Assembly: GCA_963556145.1 (NCBI GenBank)
Contig: OY744461.1
Span: 2,604,001-2,668,000, forward strand
Direction of reading: 5' to 3'
Origin: Hygrocybe punicea
Taxonomy: Eukaryota > Basidiomycota > Agaricomycetes > Agaricales > Hygrophoraceae
Length of the DNA: 64,000 nucleotides
Within the stretch, counting starts at the first letter, position 1; the number at the start of each line of letters is the position of its first letter. Made by a program: the position numbers and the translations under genes. The notes under the pieces were generated by a model that saw only the letters and a list, made by a program, of their open reading frames with translations, was not told the DNA's origin and did no database searches. This document shows, in pieces, positions 24,866 through 36,181 of this stretch.

Positions 24866-25403
24866 ACGTGACAAAATTATGGGTGAACATTCTGACTTTC
24901 AGAAAATATTAGTGGAATTCTTGGAAAGTTTGTGTGTAGGACAATTCATGACAGGTTCTAAAGATGAGGTATCACAGAAAATGGAACAGACAATGTCGAA
25001 ACCTCAATATCAACCACCGACATGTGTCATGCCAGATCCACCATCATATAATTGTTCCATGAATTGTCAATATCACGACAAAAGATCAACATGGTGGCAA
25101 AGGTTTCAAGATGTTGTAGATGATCTTTTATTGTGATTAAATGTACATAACAGGCATGACGGCACAAAAAAGCCATATTGTCTTAATTCGAAAGGAATGT
25201 AAACGATGATTTCCCCATGATATCTTTCAACCAACTTTTGTAGAACCTAACACTGGTGCTCTCAACCTCAAGCATGGTGAACCTTGGATGAACATGGTGA
25301 CATCTGAAGTTACATATATGCTATGATGCAATTCTGATGTGATCAGCTTATTATCAGGTACTGCTATAAAGGCCATAGTTGCATACATAACAGATTATAT
25401 TAC

Positions 25404-26111
25404 CAATCTCATCCCAGAGCAGGAGGAGCTGAGTCTGCTTGTGCGGGTACCAAGTATCGTAAGGGGCATAGTAAGCGAGGTGACCGGTGACCTCAAAGGA
25501 GAATGTGTCGTCGATGTAGGTAAAGAGATCTGTGAGGTGCTTGATGTATATAGTGATCCAAATGACAAGTGCCATGAAGGTGGCCCAGATGCGGTAGGCC
25601 CCCCTGTTCCCGAAATTATTGTTGTGATCTACAAACCGCTCACCATCGATCATTACGATTTGCTTGGCTTGGTAAAGGAAGTGTAGTGGCATCCAACGGT
25701 AAGCCTGAGAAAGGTCAGACTTAAAAAGTGTCAGGGGAATAATCCCATGATCATGTTGGAAATTGAGTAACGCCTGCCCAAGGTTGTGCAATGTGTCGAG
25801 GCATGAGCCCATGATCGCCGAGCGAGAGATGAGTGAGTTGAGAGAATGAATACCTGCACTGTGGTCAATGACGAGGCGGAGATTGACCAATCGTGGTTTT
25901 GGGACTGCATGGATAGGCATGCTGTACATACCTGGTAGAAGCTCTGTGCCAAAAGAAGGTGAGAAACGACCTAGTGCAACTTCCTCATCACGTTGAGAGC
26001 AAATGAAGGCACATTCCTTCTCAGTTTTCGGCGGGCGGTGTGATGTGTCATGCGTGGTTGGATACGAGGGGTCCCAGACCAACCACACCTGAGTGACACC
26101 GTAACCACCAC
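25404..26111 (-). pseudogene. Reverse transcriptase fragment, 3' part of a split retroelement
   Basis: Minus-strand frame with reverse-transcriptase motifs: LLPGMYSMPIHAVPKPRL, LTLFKSDLSQAYRWMPLH (catalytic Asp of motif A), NNFGNRGAY, and the catalytic box FTYIDDTF (YIDD codons 25507-25518). It breaks off in LLLLWDEIG at 25404, where the Helitron copy starts, so the RNase H part and anything further downstream are gone. The upstream part of the same reading frame is at 32209-32584, beyond a 6.1-kb insertion. The style of this RT plus its zinc-knuckle partner fits a DIRS-like group common in mushrooms; that assignment is from memory and uncertain. Confidence 0.7.
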
Positions 26112-26115
26112 ATAT

Positions 26116-26247
26116 TAGTAATACCATTAGATGCGATGCCCTGCCACTAATTAGTGAGGTCCGCATATGAACCAGCAGTTCAGTGATTAAACCAGGGTTC
26201 AGGTGTCACCTCGACACATTCCCCTGCCCCTTCCTCATGTACATATA
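26116..26247 (+). repeat. Left 132-bp TIR of the 6.1-kb element
   Basis: Inverted match to 32073-32204, with two mismatches noticed. Confidence 0.85.
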
Positions 26248-26695
26248 CAGCTCCTATACTATATGGCTCACGGCATTGGCCAGCGGTTGTTCGGCTATTT
26301 CCTCAACGTCAGGAACCTTTGTGCTCATCGTGCCACACAATGAGCTTGATTATATTTCTCAATTCTTGCTCTTTTGACCTAGTTCTTTCACATATACCAA
26401 GTCCTCAATACCAACAACCCTTTTACTTATCATACCACATTATCCCTTATAATACTGATATGCTGCCACAACTTCTGCAACGCGATTTTCGAGTGCTTTT
26501 GGTGGGGGTGGACAACACCTTCGAAGCTTATAGTTACTGTTGTAAGGGGCACATGCCGCGGCAAGCATATCATTGAAATAGCAATAAAAGATAGTGAACA
26601 GGAAGAAATAAGATGAACCAAAGAACCTGAAGATGAGGAGGATGTTGTTGTTGTCTCATCGTCATTGTCCACAGGCTCTGTGGCATCTGAACATT

Positions 26696-28230
26696 TTACG
26701 GGGAAGAGGAGGAGGAGGAGGAGGAGGAGGAGGCATTGTCACCATCATCATCGTCATTATCACTGTCGTCCACGGTCTCTGCGCTCCTGAATGATTTTTT
26801 CCACCCATTTCCACGTGCAACCTTCCTTGCTTTGTACACTACATCCCCTGGGGCTTGGCAAGCCTCATTCGCATCTTTCCTCGCTTGAAGTTCATGTTCC
26901 GTGAGTCTTGTCCACCTGCACTGCCCAGCCACAAGTGAGTCGAGAAGTCTTTCGACATCCCGTTGGCACCCAACCCGTGATGGGTTCTGAATCTTCCTGC
27001 AAGGCCATCCTTCTAATGCAACTCTGTAGCATTCAACGATCTTTCCCTCATAGTTCTCATAGTTCATCAACACTTTGCATTTTGCTAGTTTAAGATCGCG
27101 CAGGATTTCATCTTAGAAAATGTAAGTGGTCATTTGAGAATGTGAAATGATTGGTCATGCGTACCTAGACCCTCTTGTATGTAGGTACGGCAACCACTGA
27201 TTATCTTGGTGCGTGGTGCTTGGTGGGTGGGAATCGGTCTTTCATCTAGCTGTGACCAAGTATTAGCAGCTGGAGATTCATTTTCAGGTGCTCACCAATG
27301 CCTGAAACCACCAGTCCTTCAAGCTTCAGCCCCAGCATTGGGGGATCTAACTTCAGTACTTCGTTGCAAAACTTAAGGGCTTTCTGTGTCAAGAACACTT
27401 TTGGTGCGTGATAATCTTCTAAACCACTGCAGACAGCTACATAAAAGCCTTCGACCCCAGTCCTGGAACAGATTGCAGACCACTTTCCTGAAGTCAGTAC
27501 AAGCAACCTTGAAAGAAGTAAGCGTTACCTGATGTTCCATATCTGCAAAGGTTGCATTAACATCGTGTTGTAGGGCTTTCGAATTTGCTCATACGATCTT
27601 TTGTTCATTCTTCACGCATCCTGGTGATTCTCTGAGTTAAACATCTTTTCTCCACAGCCAACAGATTACTAAATTCGGTAGTAAGTGCTGATTTGTTTTT
27701 GTGAATGAACTTGGTTAGTCGATAGCATTCCCCCTTGGAAAGACCTACAATGATGTTCATATTATAGGGCCATTGCGCATATATCAAGGTAGGCCTACTC
27801 TCATTTGCCTGATTTAATTGTTCTGCAACGAATGCATTCCAGGGACTTCTATGGCGCTTGCGATGTCTGAGAAACAGTTGACTTTTCGTCCATTTCATAG
27901 ACCTAACGCAGGCATTGGTTAGACAACAAGTTATAGTTTGAACTGACTGACTGCCCATATTTTTTAGATATCACTTCTACCTGTTGCTGGTAGGCACTAC
28001 ATGCAGTTTGGATATCATTCATTAGGTTAGCAAATTTCTCCTGTCAAAGCTGTTTTTGAGCTGCAGAAAGCTTTGGTCTGATGCATGTAACTTTCTTGAC
28101 AATTGTTGCAGGCGTCAGCACCATCGGAAGAGCGGGATCACAGATGGGATTAGGAAACCAGGGGATCTTGTTTAAATTTTTTATTTTCTCATGAGATCCG
28201 TCAATGGGGCCAGGAAGACAAGAGTTGATC
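26696..28230 (-). pseudogene. Transposon-associated multi-exon protein (function unknown)
   Basis: Several minus-strand exon-like blocks are collinear: IVKKVTCIRPKLSAAQKQ (near 28060), RHRSPWNAFVAEQLNQANE (near 27840), RTGVEGFYVAVCSGLEDYH (near 27430), LKLEGLVVSGIGEHL (near 27290), then YENYEGKIVECYRVALEGWP and RWTRLTEHELQARKDANEA, ending in an acidic/poly-Ser tail at 26696. This order matches a protein family I have seen repeated in agaricomycete genomes next to transposons; it has no established function. The frame changes between blocks partly fit introns and partly look like damage. It lies inside the 6.1-kb element, divergent from the KDZ transposase. Confidence 0.5.
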
Positions 28231-29610
28231 ACACTATTGTCCGAGGCATACCAGCCAGTGTCATGTTCAAAACTTTGTTATACATATCACAGGAAAAAAA
28301 ATAAGACTGAGGGAAAATATTCTCCTACTGTGTGCAACTTCCCCTCACGTGGCTCACAGCCCTCCTGCATCCACAAACCTGGTGCCGGCATGTTCAGTAT
28401 GACTATCTCCATAAGCATGTCGATGTTATGGATGAGGGGCCGGGAAGGGAAGTTTCCTGCCATATTCGAATATTGCAAGCCAAGATCTGGATTGTTGCCA
28501 GTGGGCTGGGGCTGCTTTCTGAGTGCCGATGGCCTTGGGAAGCCAGGTGATGTTGCTCTTGGCTGGCAGTATAAGGTGGAAGACTGGTGGAAGATGTGGC
28601 CACCTGCACAGGGAGTACAACATCAACTTGTGTTGCTGGTACACGTGAGGAGAGCGGTGCATGGCCTAGGGAACTGGTGCCTGCCACAGATTCCTACTGT
28701 GCATTAGTATATAAATCTCGCTTGCTTAGTGTAGATTTAAGCTTACAGTGTGGGCAGTAATATTTTGCATTACCGAATCATTGACAGCTGCTCTGGGAGA
28801 AATTATGGCATTTTTGGCATGAGTCGTTGCGGATAAAACTGCTTCTTGCCGTGAAAAATACTGCCTTTTGGTTTCGTCTAGTAATTCCAAATCTTCGGCT
28901 GAAAATTCCAGCAGTTCATACCATGGTTTATCTCTGTCTATTGTAGAAGTGGTTTGCTGTCGAGGGATTGGATCAGCGGGTAAAACATCGCTGTTGGCAG
29001 TGGTTTGTTGTTGAGAGGCTGGAGCAACGTAGGGTATCGTGTAGGGGATGTGATTGATTTTCAGAGATTGCATTGTTGGAAGAATGACATCGCATGCTCC
29101 TTGGAAGAGGAACCGGAGTCCATGCAGCCAGAAACACTTTGTTGCGGAAGGTACAGACGACATCTCGGAATACATCCTTGAGCAGAGAAATGGCCTCGCG
29201 AGATATCGGGTCCCCTTCTAGCACATCTGAAGCTGTTGCATTGACACTGCCAAGCAAACCGTAGACATGAGAATTTTGGAGTGTGAGGTTGGCATTCAAG
29301 GATAGCTGAAGAGTCAGAAGCTAGCGAGCAGATCAGTTTTTTGTGTCGTACTTCATCAGCCAACTTATGGTCTGAGTTGGATCACCTGCTAGATCCAGGT
29401 AGTCTAGGTTGGTGCTTGTGGGTGGGGAGGGGAGGGGAAGAGGACATATTTGCATGAAGGTTGTATTTTGGAGTGAGCTACAAGGTGGGTGAGTAGAATG
29501 AAAGAGCAAATAGAGACCAGTTATGTTTGCACACGTCAATTTTACACTTGTCACACAACTTTCTACAGCAACATTTCCACCAGCACCTACAAATTTCCAC
29601 TACTACTGCA
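28231..29610. other. Unresolved region between accessory gene and KDZ transposase
   Basis: Overlapping short frames exist on both strands. The best is minus 28726-29175, with DKPWYELLEFSAEDLELLDE near its C-terminus, preceded by DVLEGDPISREAISLLKDVF at about 29185-29244. These could be exons of one unrecognised minus-strand gene, but I could not chain them. Confidence 0.3.
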
Positions 29611-31497
29611 ATGGCTCCTGGCTGACGGTGGGGGTTAGCCACATCAAATCATGTCAAGGTATCTGTCCTGACCTCAAGTGGATTGCAAAGTCACAATGCC
29701 ACAATGTCACAAATTTGCCGTGATCGCATAGCCTTGGAGAAAGAGTGGGAAGCACACCTGGCTAGTAAGTTTTTTTTTTGTCCGTATCCCTGAATTATTT
29801 ATGCCCTAGATATCTGACATCAGGTCTCACAAGTAAGGCGTGACAAAGGTTGACAGAGGCTGAAATGCAAGTTAGCACTACTGCAGACTTCAGCGAATTC
29901 CCTCAAGGTGTTTTAGGCGACAACCATTCAAGTTAATGCTGGACTGATGATGACGACTCAGATGGCGAAAACCTTGCTAATGATATGGAAGCCAGCCATG
30001 ACAGGAAGGCAATTGATAATGCACGTGAAGAAGCCATGCAATGGTAAGCAAGCTTTCTTCTCATGTGTTGTTAATTTATAATTATAATTAATACCTTGTA
30101 AACAGACTTGATGCAAGCAGACCCCATGGTCGTCAAAATGATCAGCGAACATGGCTACATCATAATCAAAACATGTATGTGGCATGGACTCAACAAACTC
30201 CACAACTAGTTCTTGCCTATCTACAATGGAAACACAAACTTTGCCCTTCATTTAATGAACTCCCGGTTCACACTTTTGAGGTCATGGCTATTGGCCTCCG
30301 AGGTGACAACTCTGCCATAACAACATTGTCATCTGCTTACATTGAACAGAATGTGTGGTGAAGCAACCCATTCGACAATATGAAGGCCAAGAAGCTAATA
30401 TTGCTCTCATTCATGCCGGCTTCCTTGGTTGTTACCCTTCACAACCATCTATCACAATTACTCTTGAGGCTCCTGAATTTTACCATCAAATCCGCCGCCG
30501 TCATTCAGCATTCAGCATTCAATCCATGGCAAAGGTGCTGTGCGCAATTCATAATGTGAGCCTTTAACCTCATTGTGATAGCACAGGTGTGTATGTTTCC
30601 AAATAGGTTACTTATTTTCAAACGTTTCGGGGACAATTTTCCATTGCCTTCGATACTTATCTGGACATACTATGTAGAGTCAAGCAGATGACCAACAATG
30701 CCCTTGGTCGAGGTGAGGGTTGGCAGGTTAGATACGCCTGTCCACCATGTGGATTCAAGGTTAGTACACCGGAATATTTTAGCTTCATCACTAACCATTT
30801 TAACAGCTTCCCAATGAACCAGAGCTAGTTCCTGCATGGATGCATGCAGTTGATGGTAACAACTCTGCAAAATGAGTGGATGGTTCTGGCAATGCAGACG
30901 AACGCTGTTTCCAATCTGACCACTTGCTCCACGCATCCAAGGTTGATCGTTTTAAAGATGAGGTGAAATCATGCTCCAAAACACAAGTGGGAAACTTGGT
31001 CCTTGACCAACCACCATCCGGTGACACGAATGATCCCTGTACCAACAACTGGATTGCTGCGAATGCAATAAGTGAAGAAACAGTGAAGGTTTTTGATCAG
31101 ACTGAGATCTTTCTTTGTGCTTGCCAACATGGAATAGTTGAGATGATAGCTGAAATGCGTCGAAGTGGGGAACTGTAAGTAAAATATCAGTTGTTGGCAG
31201 CCTGGTTGACTTGCCCTTCCCTCACTACAGTGCAAAATACCCTATCGTGGTTATTAACGAGGTTCTTGACATTTTCGGCGACAACCAGGCTATTGGCTAT
31301 GACATCGGATGTTCACACAAGGCCACTATTGCCGCCAGCTCCATTGGCACAAAAGCTTTCAATTTTCATCTCATCCTCTCCGTCAATGCTTTCCATGGCC
31401 ACGCTCATCACCGGATTTGCCAAATGCATAACCACCTGCTCTACCTTAAAGGTTTTGGCATTGAAGATCTCGAGACATTGTACAGGCTCCGGGCCGT
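29611..31497 (+). pseudogene. KDZ-type (Kyakuja-Dileera-Zisupton) transposase, 3' truncated
   Basis: The start is probably ATG 29611 (MAPG, then an immediate TGA). Blocks in order: CRDRIALEKEWEAHLA, SRPHGRQNDQRTWLHHNQN, QPSITITLEAPEFYHQIRRR, YFQTFRGQFSIAFDTYLDI, CTNNWIAANAISEETVKVF, DQTEIFLCACQHGIVEMIAE, FGDNQAIGYDIGCSHKATI and NAFHGHAHHRICQMHNHLLY, ending after GFGIEDLETL. The CxC..GYDIGCS..HGHAH series is typical of fungal KDZ transposases, which move DNA by cut and paste. In-frame stops occur near 29624, 30360 and 30874. The C-terminal part that should follow is absent; unrelated sequence begins at about 31480. It is dead. Confidence 0.8.
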
Positions 31498-32072
31498 CTA
31501 AACCTGAATCCTCTTCATATCCCACATCGTCCCCATCCATTCCAATTCATATATTGTCAATTCCACCTGATTCCGATCCATTCCGCTGATTCCGCTCCGG
31601 ATCCCCCTCCGGAATCATTCCGACTCAAGATGCGATGATCCTAACGACCTGGAACCAGTACGTATATAGTTGTATATGATATATCTTCGTTTCCCGTCTC
31701 TTAGTACATAGCACCATTCCTCCTATCCTCCGCTCCACTCCCCCTATCACTTACAGCCCTCGCTTGTAGTACATAGTTACTACAGCACAGGATCCCTCCC
31801 AGTAGTATAAAAGATGTACTCTTATACTACAACCAGAATATTATTACATCCTATCACTCCCCTTCAGTTCTATTCTTTAGTCCACTCTTCGTATCATCCA
31901 TATTAGTCTTCGTATGTCACTCCCTTCACTTCCCCTCTGATCCAGAACCCCGGATTTGGGTTGGATTGACTAGACTACATAGAAAGACTTTACACCTCTG
32001 ATCTCTTTCTAGCAGATCACCCTTTCCATAGATTCCCATTCCAGATCTACACCAGAACTCGCTGTCACACCA
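31498..32072. other. LTR-like fragment at the 3' break of the KDZ gene
   Basis: The KDZ frame stops at GAGACAT followed by TGTACAGGCTCC. The following 570 bp are non-coding, pyrimidine-rich, with a TATA-like AGTATAAAAG near 31800. This could be part of an LTR that replaced the transposase C-terminus, but no matching end or target duplication was found. Confidence 0.35.
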
Positions 32073-32204
32073 TATATGTACATGAGGAGGGGGCAGGGGA
32101 ATGTGTCGAGGTGACACCTGAACCCTGGTTTAATCACTGAACTCCTGGTTCATATGCGGACCTCACTAATTAGTGGCAGGGCATCGCATCTAATGGTATT
32201 ACTA
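32073..32204 (-). repeat. Right 132-bp TIR of the 6.1-kb element
   Basis: Inverted match to 26116-26247; same length, two mismatches noticed. Confidence 0.85.
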
Positions 32205-32208
32205 ATAT

Positions 32209-32584
32209 GTCTTGGCAAAGCCCTGTGAGAACTGAGAGAACAAAAGGATGGTTTGGGTGAGAAGTGAGCAGCAGACCAAAGGTAGCGACGTGGATGGGAG
32301 TGACAATCTTGAACAAGTCGGGATGTTGGGAGATTGTAGAAACGAGGGCATCAGTATATTCGGAGGAAGGGGGTTGAGGGAGTGGTAGATCAGACTTGGT
32401 GGTAAGTCCAGAAGGATAGGTGCCAGTGTCAAGGTTGGACCAGAGGAAATTATGAAAAAGGCAGGGACGGGACTCACGAGACATTACATCAAGGCTTCGT
32501 GGACTTGCAGAAAGGAGCGGTGTGGTCACTCTTTCGACAGGTTGAGCAGACATGCAGATATCGACATTGGGATGCGCTCGAGGG
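32209..32584 (-). pseudogene. Retroelement middle segment: zinc knuckle and pol N-terminus
   Basis: Minus strand. The first codons after the 9-bp duplication read SQCRYLHVCSTCRKSDH, the second half of a Cys/His knuckle whose first half (NDGIC) lies at 41000-41026 across an 8.4-kb insertion. A second frame from 32553 reads SAQPVERVTTPL, NFLWSNLDTGTYPSG, TPIHVATFGLLLTSHPNHPF and ends GLCQD, where the 6.1-kb TIR element begins. It continues in frame into the reverse transcriptase at 25404-26111. Confidence 0.7.
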
Positions 32585-32617
32585 GAGCTCTTTACACTCT
32601 ACCACGTGTTCCTACCC

Positions 32618-32815
32618 CGTACCTAGGGACTCCCTAGGGATTTTATCCCAGCCATTTTCACTAAAATTGCTGTCCCTACCATAGGGACTCCCTAGGGACT
32701 CCCTAGGGATTCCCTGCTGTCCCTAGGGATACTACTCCCTAGGGACTTCCTAGGGATACTACTCCCTAGGGACTTCCTAGGGACTCCCTAGGAATAGCAG
32801 GGACAATCCGAGGTC
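32618..32815. repeat. Left subterminal TCCCTAGGGA repeats
   Basis: Repeated palindromic decamers TCCCTAGGGA and variants (TCCTAGGGA, CCATAGGGAC), spaced by a few bases. They mirror the array at 40446-40965 near the other end of the 8.4-kb element. Subterminal repeats of this sort are usual transposase binding sites; that role is inferred. Confidence 0.8.
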
Positions 32816-33001
32816 AGCCTTGTTAGAACTCCAAGTCAACCTATTTTAGTTATTGGGCCGACATCCATAAGATAGATTTTAATCCTGAATATAAATTTCC
32901 ACTCTCCCACGACTATAAGAGGAAGTCAGCCAAAGAGCCGAGGTCTCTCAGGGTCTTTTTTCCCACCCAATATCCTTTCTGACTGACACATAAACCTTAA
33001 A

Positions 33002-33031
33002 CTGTAAGGGGGGTTGTGACCCCCCTTACAG
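33002..33031. repeat. Perfect 12-bp-arm hairpin
   Basis: CTGTAAGGGGGG at 33002-33013 and CCCCCCTTACAG at 33020-33031 around a 6-nt loop. It could be a transposon end structure or a chance GC hairpin in AT-richer DNA. Confidence 0.6.
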
Positions 33032-33625
33032 ATTAATTCGTCCTCAATTATCCTGATTTGGAAATGGCCCGACAACCCCTGCCACTCCCGCACCGATCCC
33101 GCACTGATCCCGCCCACCTCTATTGTTCTCTGGCTACTATTGTTCTCTCATGGCCGCCATACTGATCCCCCTGACTCTATTGTTCTCAGGTAAGGCTTTA
33201 TCGAGATTTCTACTATGTCGTCTTGTCAACGGAATACCCCCTTACTTTTCAATTCAGCATCTCACTCTTCCATTCTCTCCACCAACGTCACCGACCCAAC
33301 CTCAACAGGCATTGCACCATGGCCGCCGCCTCCGCCATGGCCACTAGACCTTCTGTACAAGATTTCTGCCACTGACCCAACCTCAATAGGTATGGCTGCC
33401 GCTTCCAAATTATCACTAGACCATCTCTGCAAGATCATCGCTGTGATGCTGGGTCTTGTGGGCCAACGGAATCGCTCAGAAGATAGGTATAAAGGTGAGT
33501 ATCCACGGCCTTGAGAGTAATATCAACCTACCTAGCACCCCACTCACTCATTTTCCGATCACTTCGTGCTCCCTTCTACCCCACTCATTTACCGATTGCT
33601 TCCTATCGCTTCCTTCTCATTCCCT

Positions 33626-35150
33626 ATGTCTGAATTCACCCCCTTCCAATACGCTGGCCCTCAAGGCTTTGCACCCCCGCTCACATCAACACCGATTGAC
33701 CCGCGTGCACAGTTCACCTTTCAAATGCCTCTGCCGTCAGCTGTACCGGTGACTCCTGTGGGATAAATCGCAGGTCAGCAGTGGCTGGTAAGCGTTCATA
33801 TTATCAGCGATCATAAGCGATCATTTGTGCTCACTTTGGACTCAGGATCCCACCCTTATCCCATTGCCAGCAACTGTCGATGCCGACCTCACGCATCCAC
33901 CTGCCATTGCCAAGGCTGTTGGTGGTAGGGCAGCATCCAAGACTGCTGGCTCACGCCGCAAGCCGGCACCTCAAAAGCGCAAGGGTCGATCGGGCCAAAC
34001 CCATGTTCTGAGCGAGGACAGCGATGCCGATGACTTAATCCCTAAGCCTGGCAGGCATGGACGTCCCTCTGGGTCAGGTAACTATCTTGACACAGATGTC
34101 AAGGCCTTATTGAGTTTCGTGGAGGCCGAACTCCCATTGGGTCAACGTGGCTGGCGTGCCATTCATGCTCGATACACCAAATGGGCTCACTTGCGCCAAC
34201 GCCCAGAACGGGCACTGAACTCACTGGAGACCAAGTTCAAACAGCTCGTTTGTGTCACCAAGCCCACAGGCTCTGGGGAGATCCCGGAGAATGTTGTCCG
34301 TGCTCAAGAGATCGAGATGCAAATCAACGAACGGGCTGGCACTCGCACACTCTCCTCCTCCGAATTCGATGACAACGACGGTAACGGCAACGATCCGAAT
34401 GACGCTATCGAGATCAGTAGTGATGACAACGGCAATGCGGGCGCACCAGCTAATCACCGAGTCAAAGCCCAGGTTATTCGCGCCAATCAGGTCTCCACAC
34501 GCACAGCCTGAACCTCTCGTACCAGTCGCGGTCAGGAGCTGATGGAGAAGTTGAACAAGGCATTCGATCCAGCAGCTCAGCAAGAACGCGACAAACAGCA
34601 AGCCCGCCATGCACTTGATCAAGTGCATTATGTGGGACTGTCGCAGCAGTTGCGGGATTCTCAGGCGACAGTGGAATCGCTGCGGAACAGTATGGCAGAG
34701 TTACACAGTCGCGTGCATGCAGCGGACTTGGCCAGAGAGCAAGCCGAATTGAGGATGGAGATGATGGAGCTAACACTTATAGGACAGTGAAATACGACAC
34801 GATCCACCATCAACGCCACCCCGCATGTTCGCAAACAATACATGCCTGCTGTTAGTCGTAGCTGCCGCAACTGCAACAAGAGGCGCTATGAGGAGACCCA
34901 TCCTGATGGGAGCGGCTGTGTTCTTTGGCTCACGGAAACAGAAGCCGCCTCACACGACAGCGACAAAGAAAATCAATATCGCACTCGCCAGCTCACTCGT
35001 CAGAAGCCCCATCCATTCAATGATGCATCATCCTCCACCCTTCCCTCCCCGTTGTCGGCATTCACCAAGAACGGCACCAAGGACCTCGGATTACCACCCC
35101 CCGTCAAGAAATTGGAATCCGACAACCAGGTGAATCCCAACGAGGGGTAG
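33626..35150 (+). pseudogene. DUF6818-type (Myb/SANT-like) partner of a PIF/Harbinger transposase
   Basis: Exon 1 starts at ATG 33626 (MSEFTPFQYAGPQGFAPP). After an intron ending at about 33846, the protein continues with a basic linker (AGSRRKPAPQKRKGR), the DUF6818-like domain (SGNYLDTDVKALLSFVEAEL, GWRAIHARYTKWA, NSLETKFKQLVCVTKPTGSG), acidic stretches, a coiled coil (LRDSQATVESLRNSMAELHS) and a Cys pair SRSCRNCNKRR. In-frame stops are TAA near 33764, TGA 34509-34511 and TGA 34788-34790. The last two could come from CGA by C-to-T change. In Harbinger elements a Myb-like partner guides the transposase to DNA. It converges with the transposase at 36182-37486. Confidence 0.75.
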
Positions 35151-36181
35151 TGTCTTAACTATCATTGCGTGTCTTTTCTTCGTCTGCCTAACTACAGTCT
35201 ATCTTTACGAAGCCTAGTTTTCTTTCACCTTTTTCCGAGTTCTTCACAGTCTGTCCTTACAAAGCCTAGTTTTTTTCTCCCCTTTTTTCGAGTTCTTTAA
35301 CTAACTATAGTCTGTCCCTACTCGTACACGGCTACTGTATGGTAGCTAGTAACCCGATCATTTGTCCTAAGTTCCGAAAACAGCATATTGCGAAAAAAAT
35401 CATCTGTAAATATATGATCCTGCCCTGGCACTGTCCAACATGGTTCGTTGTAGAGGGTCCTCGACCCTCTGAGGCCGTAACATCGATATCTAGCGAATCC
35501 GCTCGAACCCGACGTCTCTAGCAATCTACGCTCGAACCCGACGTAACCTGACGCAACCCGATGCATACCAACTAGCACGGCCGCTCACGTACCTGGTCGG
35601 TCTATCTCGTAAACTCATGGAACTTCAAATATCAAAGATAGATCTCATCGGACTGGGATCCCGACATCAGACTTGCCTTATTCACGCCTAGCGTCTCCCT
35701 TATGGGGATATAGTAAAGTATATTGCATCTTTTATGGTTTTTTATATCTTCCACCCATTTTCCCTGTCATCGTCGCCTCGCAACGCTCTTCCTACTTCCC
35801 CATTTTTATTCTCCTTTGTCTCCTCTCATCGGCCGAGGACTCTCGTCCGAATCTAGGTACAGAAATTTGTAGTATAAAAACAGTGCCGAAGCGCCGTCTC
35901 AAAATAAGAAACCAGTTCCCCCGTTTCCTCTCTCTGAGAATTAGTCTCTCAGTAAAATCCATCGCACATACTACTCGTCGGTTTCCTCGACGCTCTCCCC
36001 GTCCTTCTACCGTCTTAATCTCTACGTTTCTCGTCACCCGACACCCGACCCGCCGTACCCGACATCGTCGGCTTCGTCGGCTTCGACCGGTCTCGATAGA
36101 TTTCAGTAGTTTACTTGGCGGCTTCTTACCTTTTATATCCTATTATCTTACTGAAGCTTGTTAGACTATTCCTAGTCACTT
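35151..36181. other. Non-coding region between DUF6818 gene and Harbinger transposase
   Basis: Contains a degenerate tandem repeat at about 35186-35310 (CAGTCT..CTTACRAAGCCTAGTTTT) and pyrimidine-rich DNA. The frames seen here show no recognised protein. Confidence 0.4.

Larger units (their letters stand above)
15358..25403. repeat. Right arm of giant inverted duplication
   Basis: Inverted counterpart of 129-8911. It is longer only because a 1339-bp LTR plus its 4-bp duplication is inserted. Homology starts at 15358 (intron 3 of gene B) and stops at 25403, where the sequence switches abruptly to a reverse-transcriptase gene. The coding frames in this arm are more damaged than those in the left arm. 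Confidence 0.9.
20606..25403 (+). pseudogene. Helitron-type Rep protein, degenerate copy
   Basis: Begins at ATG 20606-20608 and follows the left-arm protein, but is interrupted by stops near 21080, 21545, 21971 and 23398, a 1-bp deletion frameshift near 22550, a solo LTR at 23527-24865 and more stops after 25130. The HUH signature HLHMLLWIKG is still readable around 23465-23495, and AYITDYIT at 25380-25402. At 25403 the homology ends and an unrelated minus-strand reverse transcriptase begins. It cannot encode a working protein. Confidence 0.9.
26116..32204. mobile_element. ~6.1-kb TIR DNA transposon carrying a KDZ transposase
   Basis: Bounded by 132-bp terminal inverted repeats, 26116-26247 and 32073-32204, starting TAGTAATACCATTAGATGCG, with only two mismatches noticed. 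ATAT flanks each side (26112-26115, 32205-32208); it could be a 4-bp target duplication, or a 2-bp TA, since it is self-complementary. Removing the element with one flank copy joins the two halves of the retroelement pol gene in frame. Contents: an accessory-type gene on minus and a truncated KDZ transposase on plus. Confidence 0.75.

Noticed and set aside
31498..32072. Clean solo LTR at the end of the KDZ gene
   Set aside because: A TG start and a TATA-like box are present, but no matching CA end or target duplication was found and the KDZ C-terminus does not resume.
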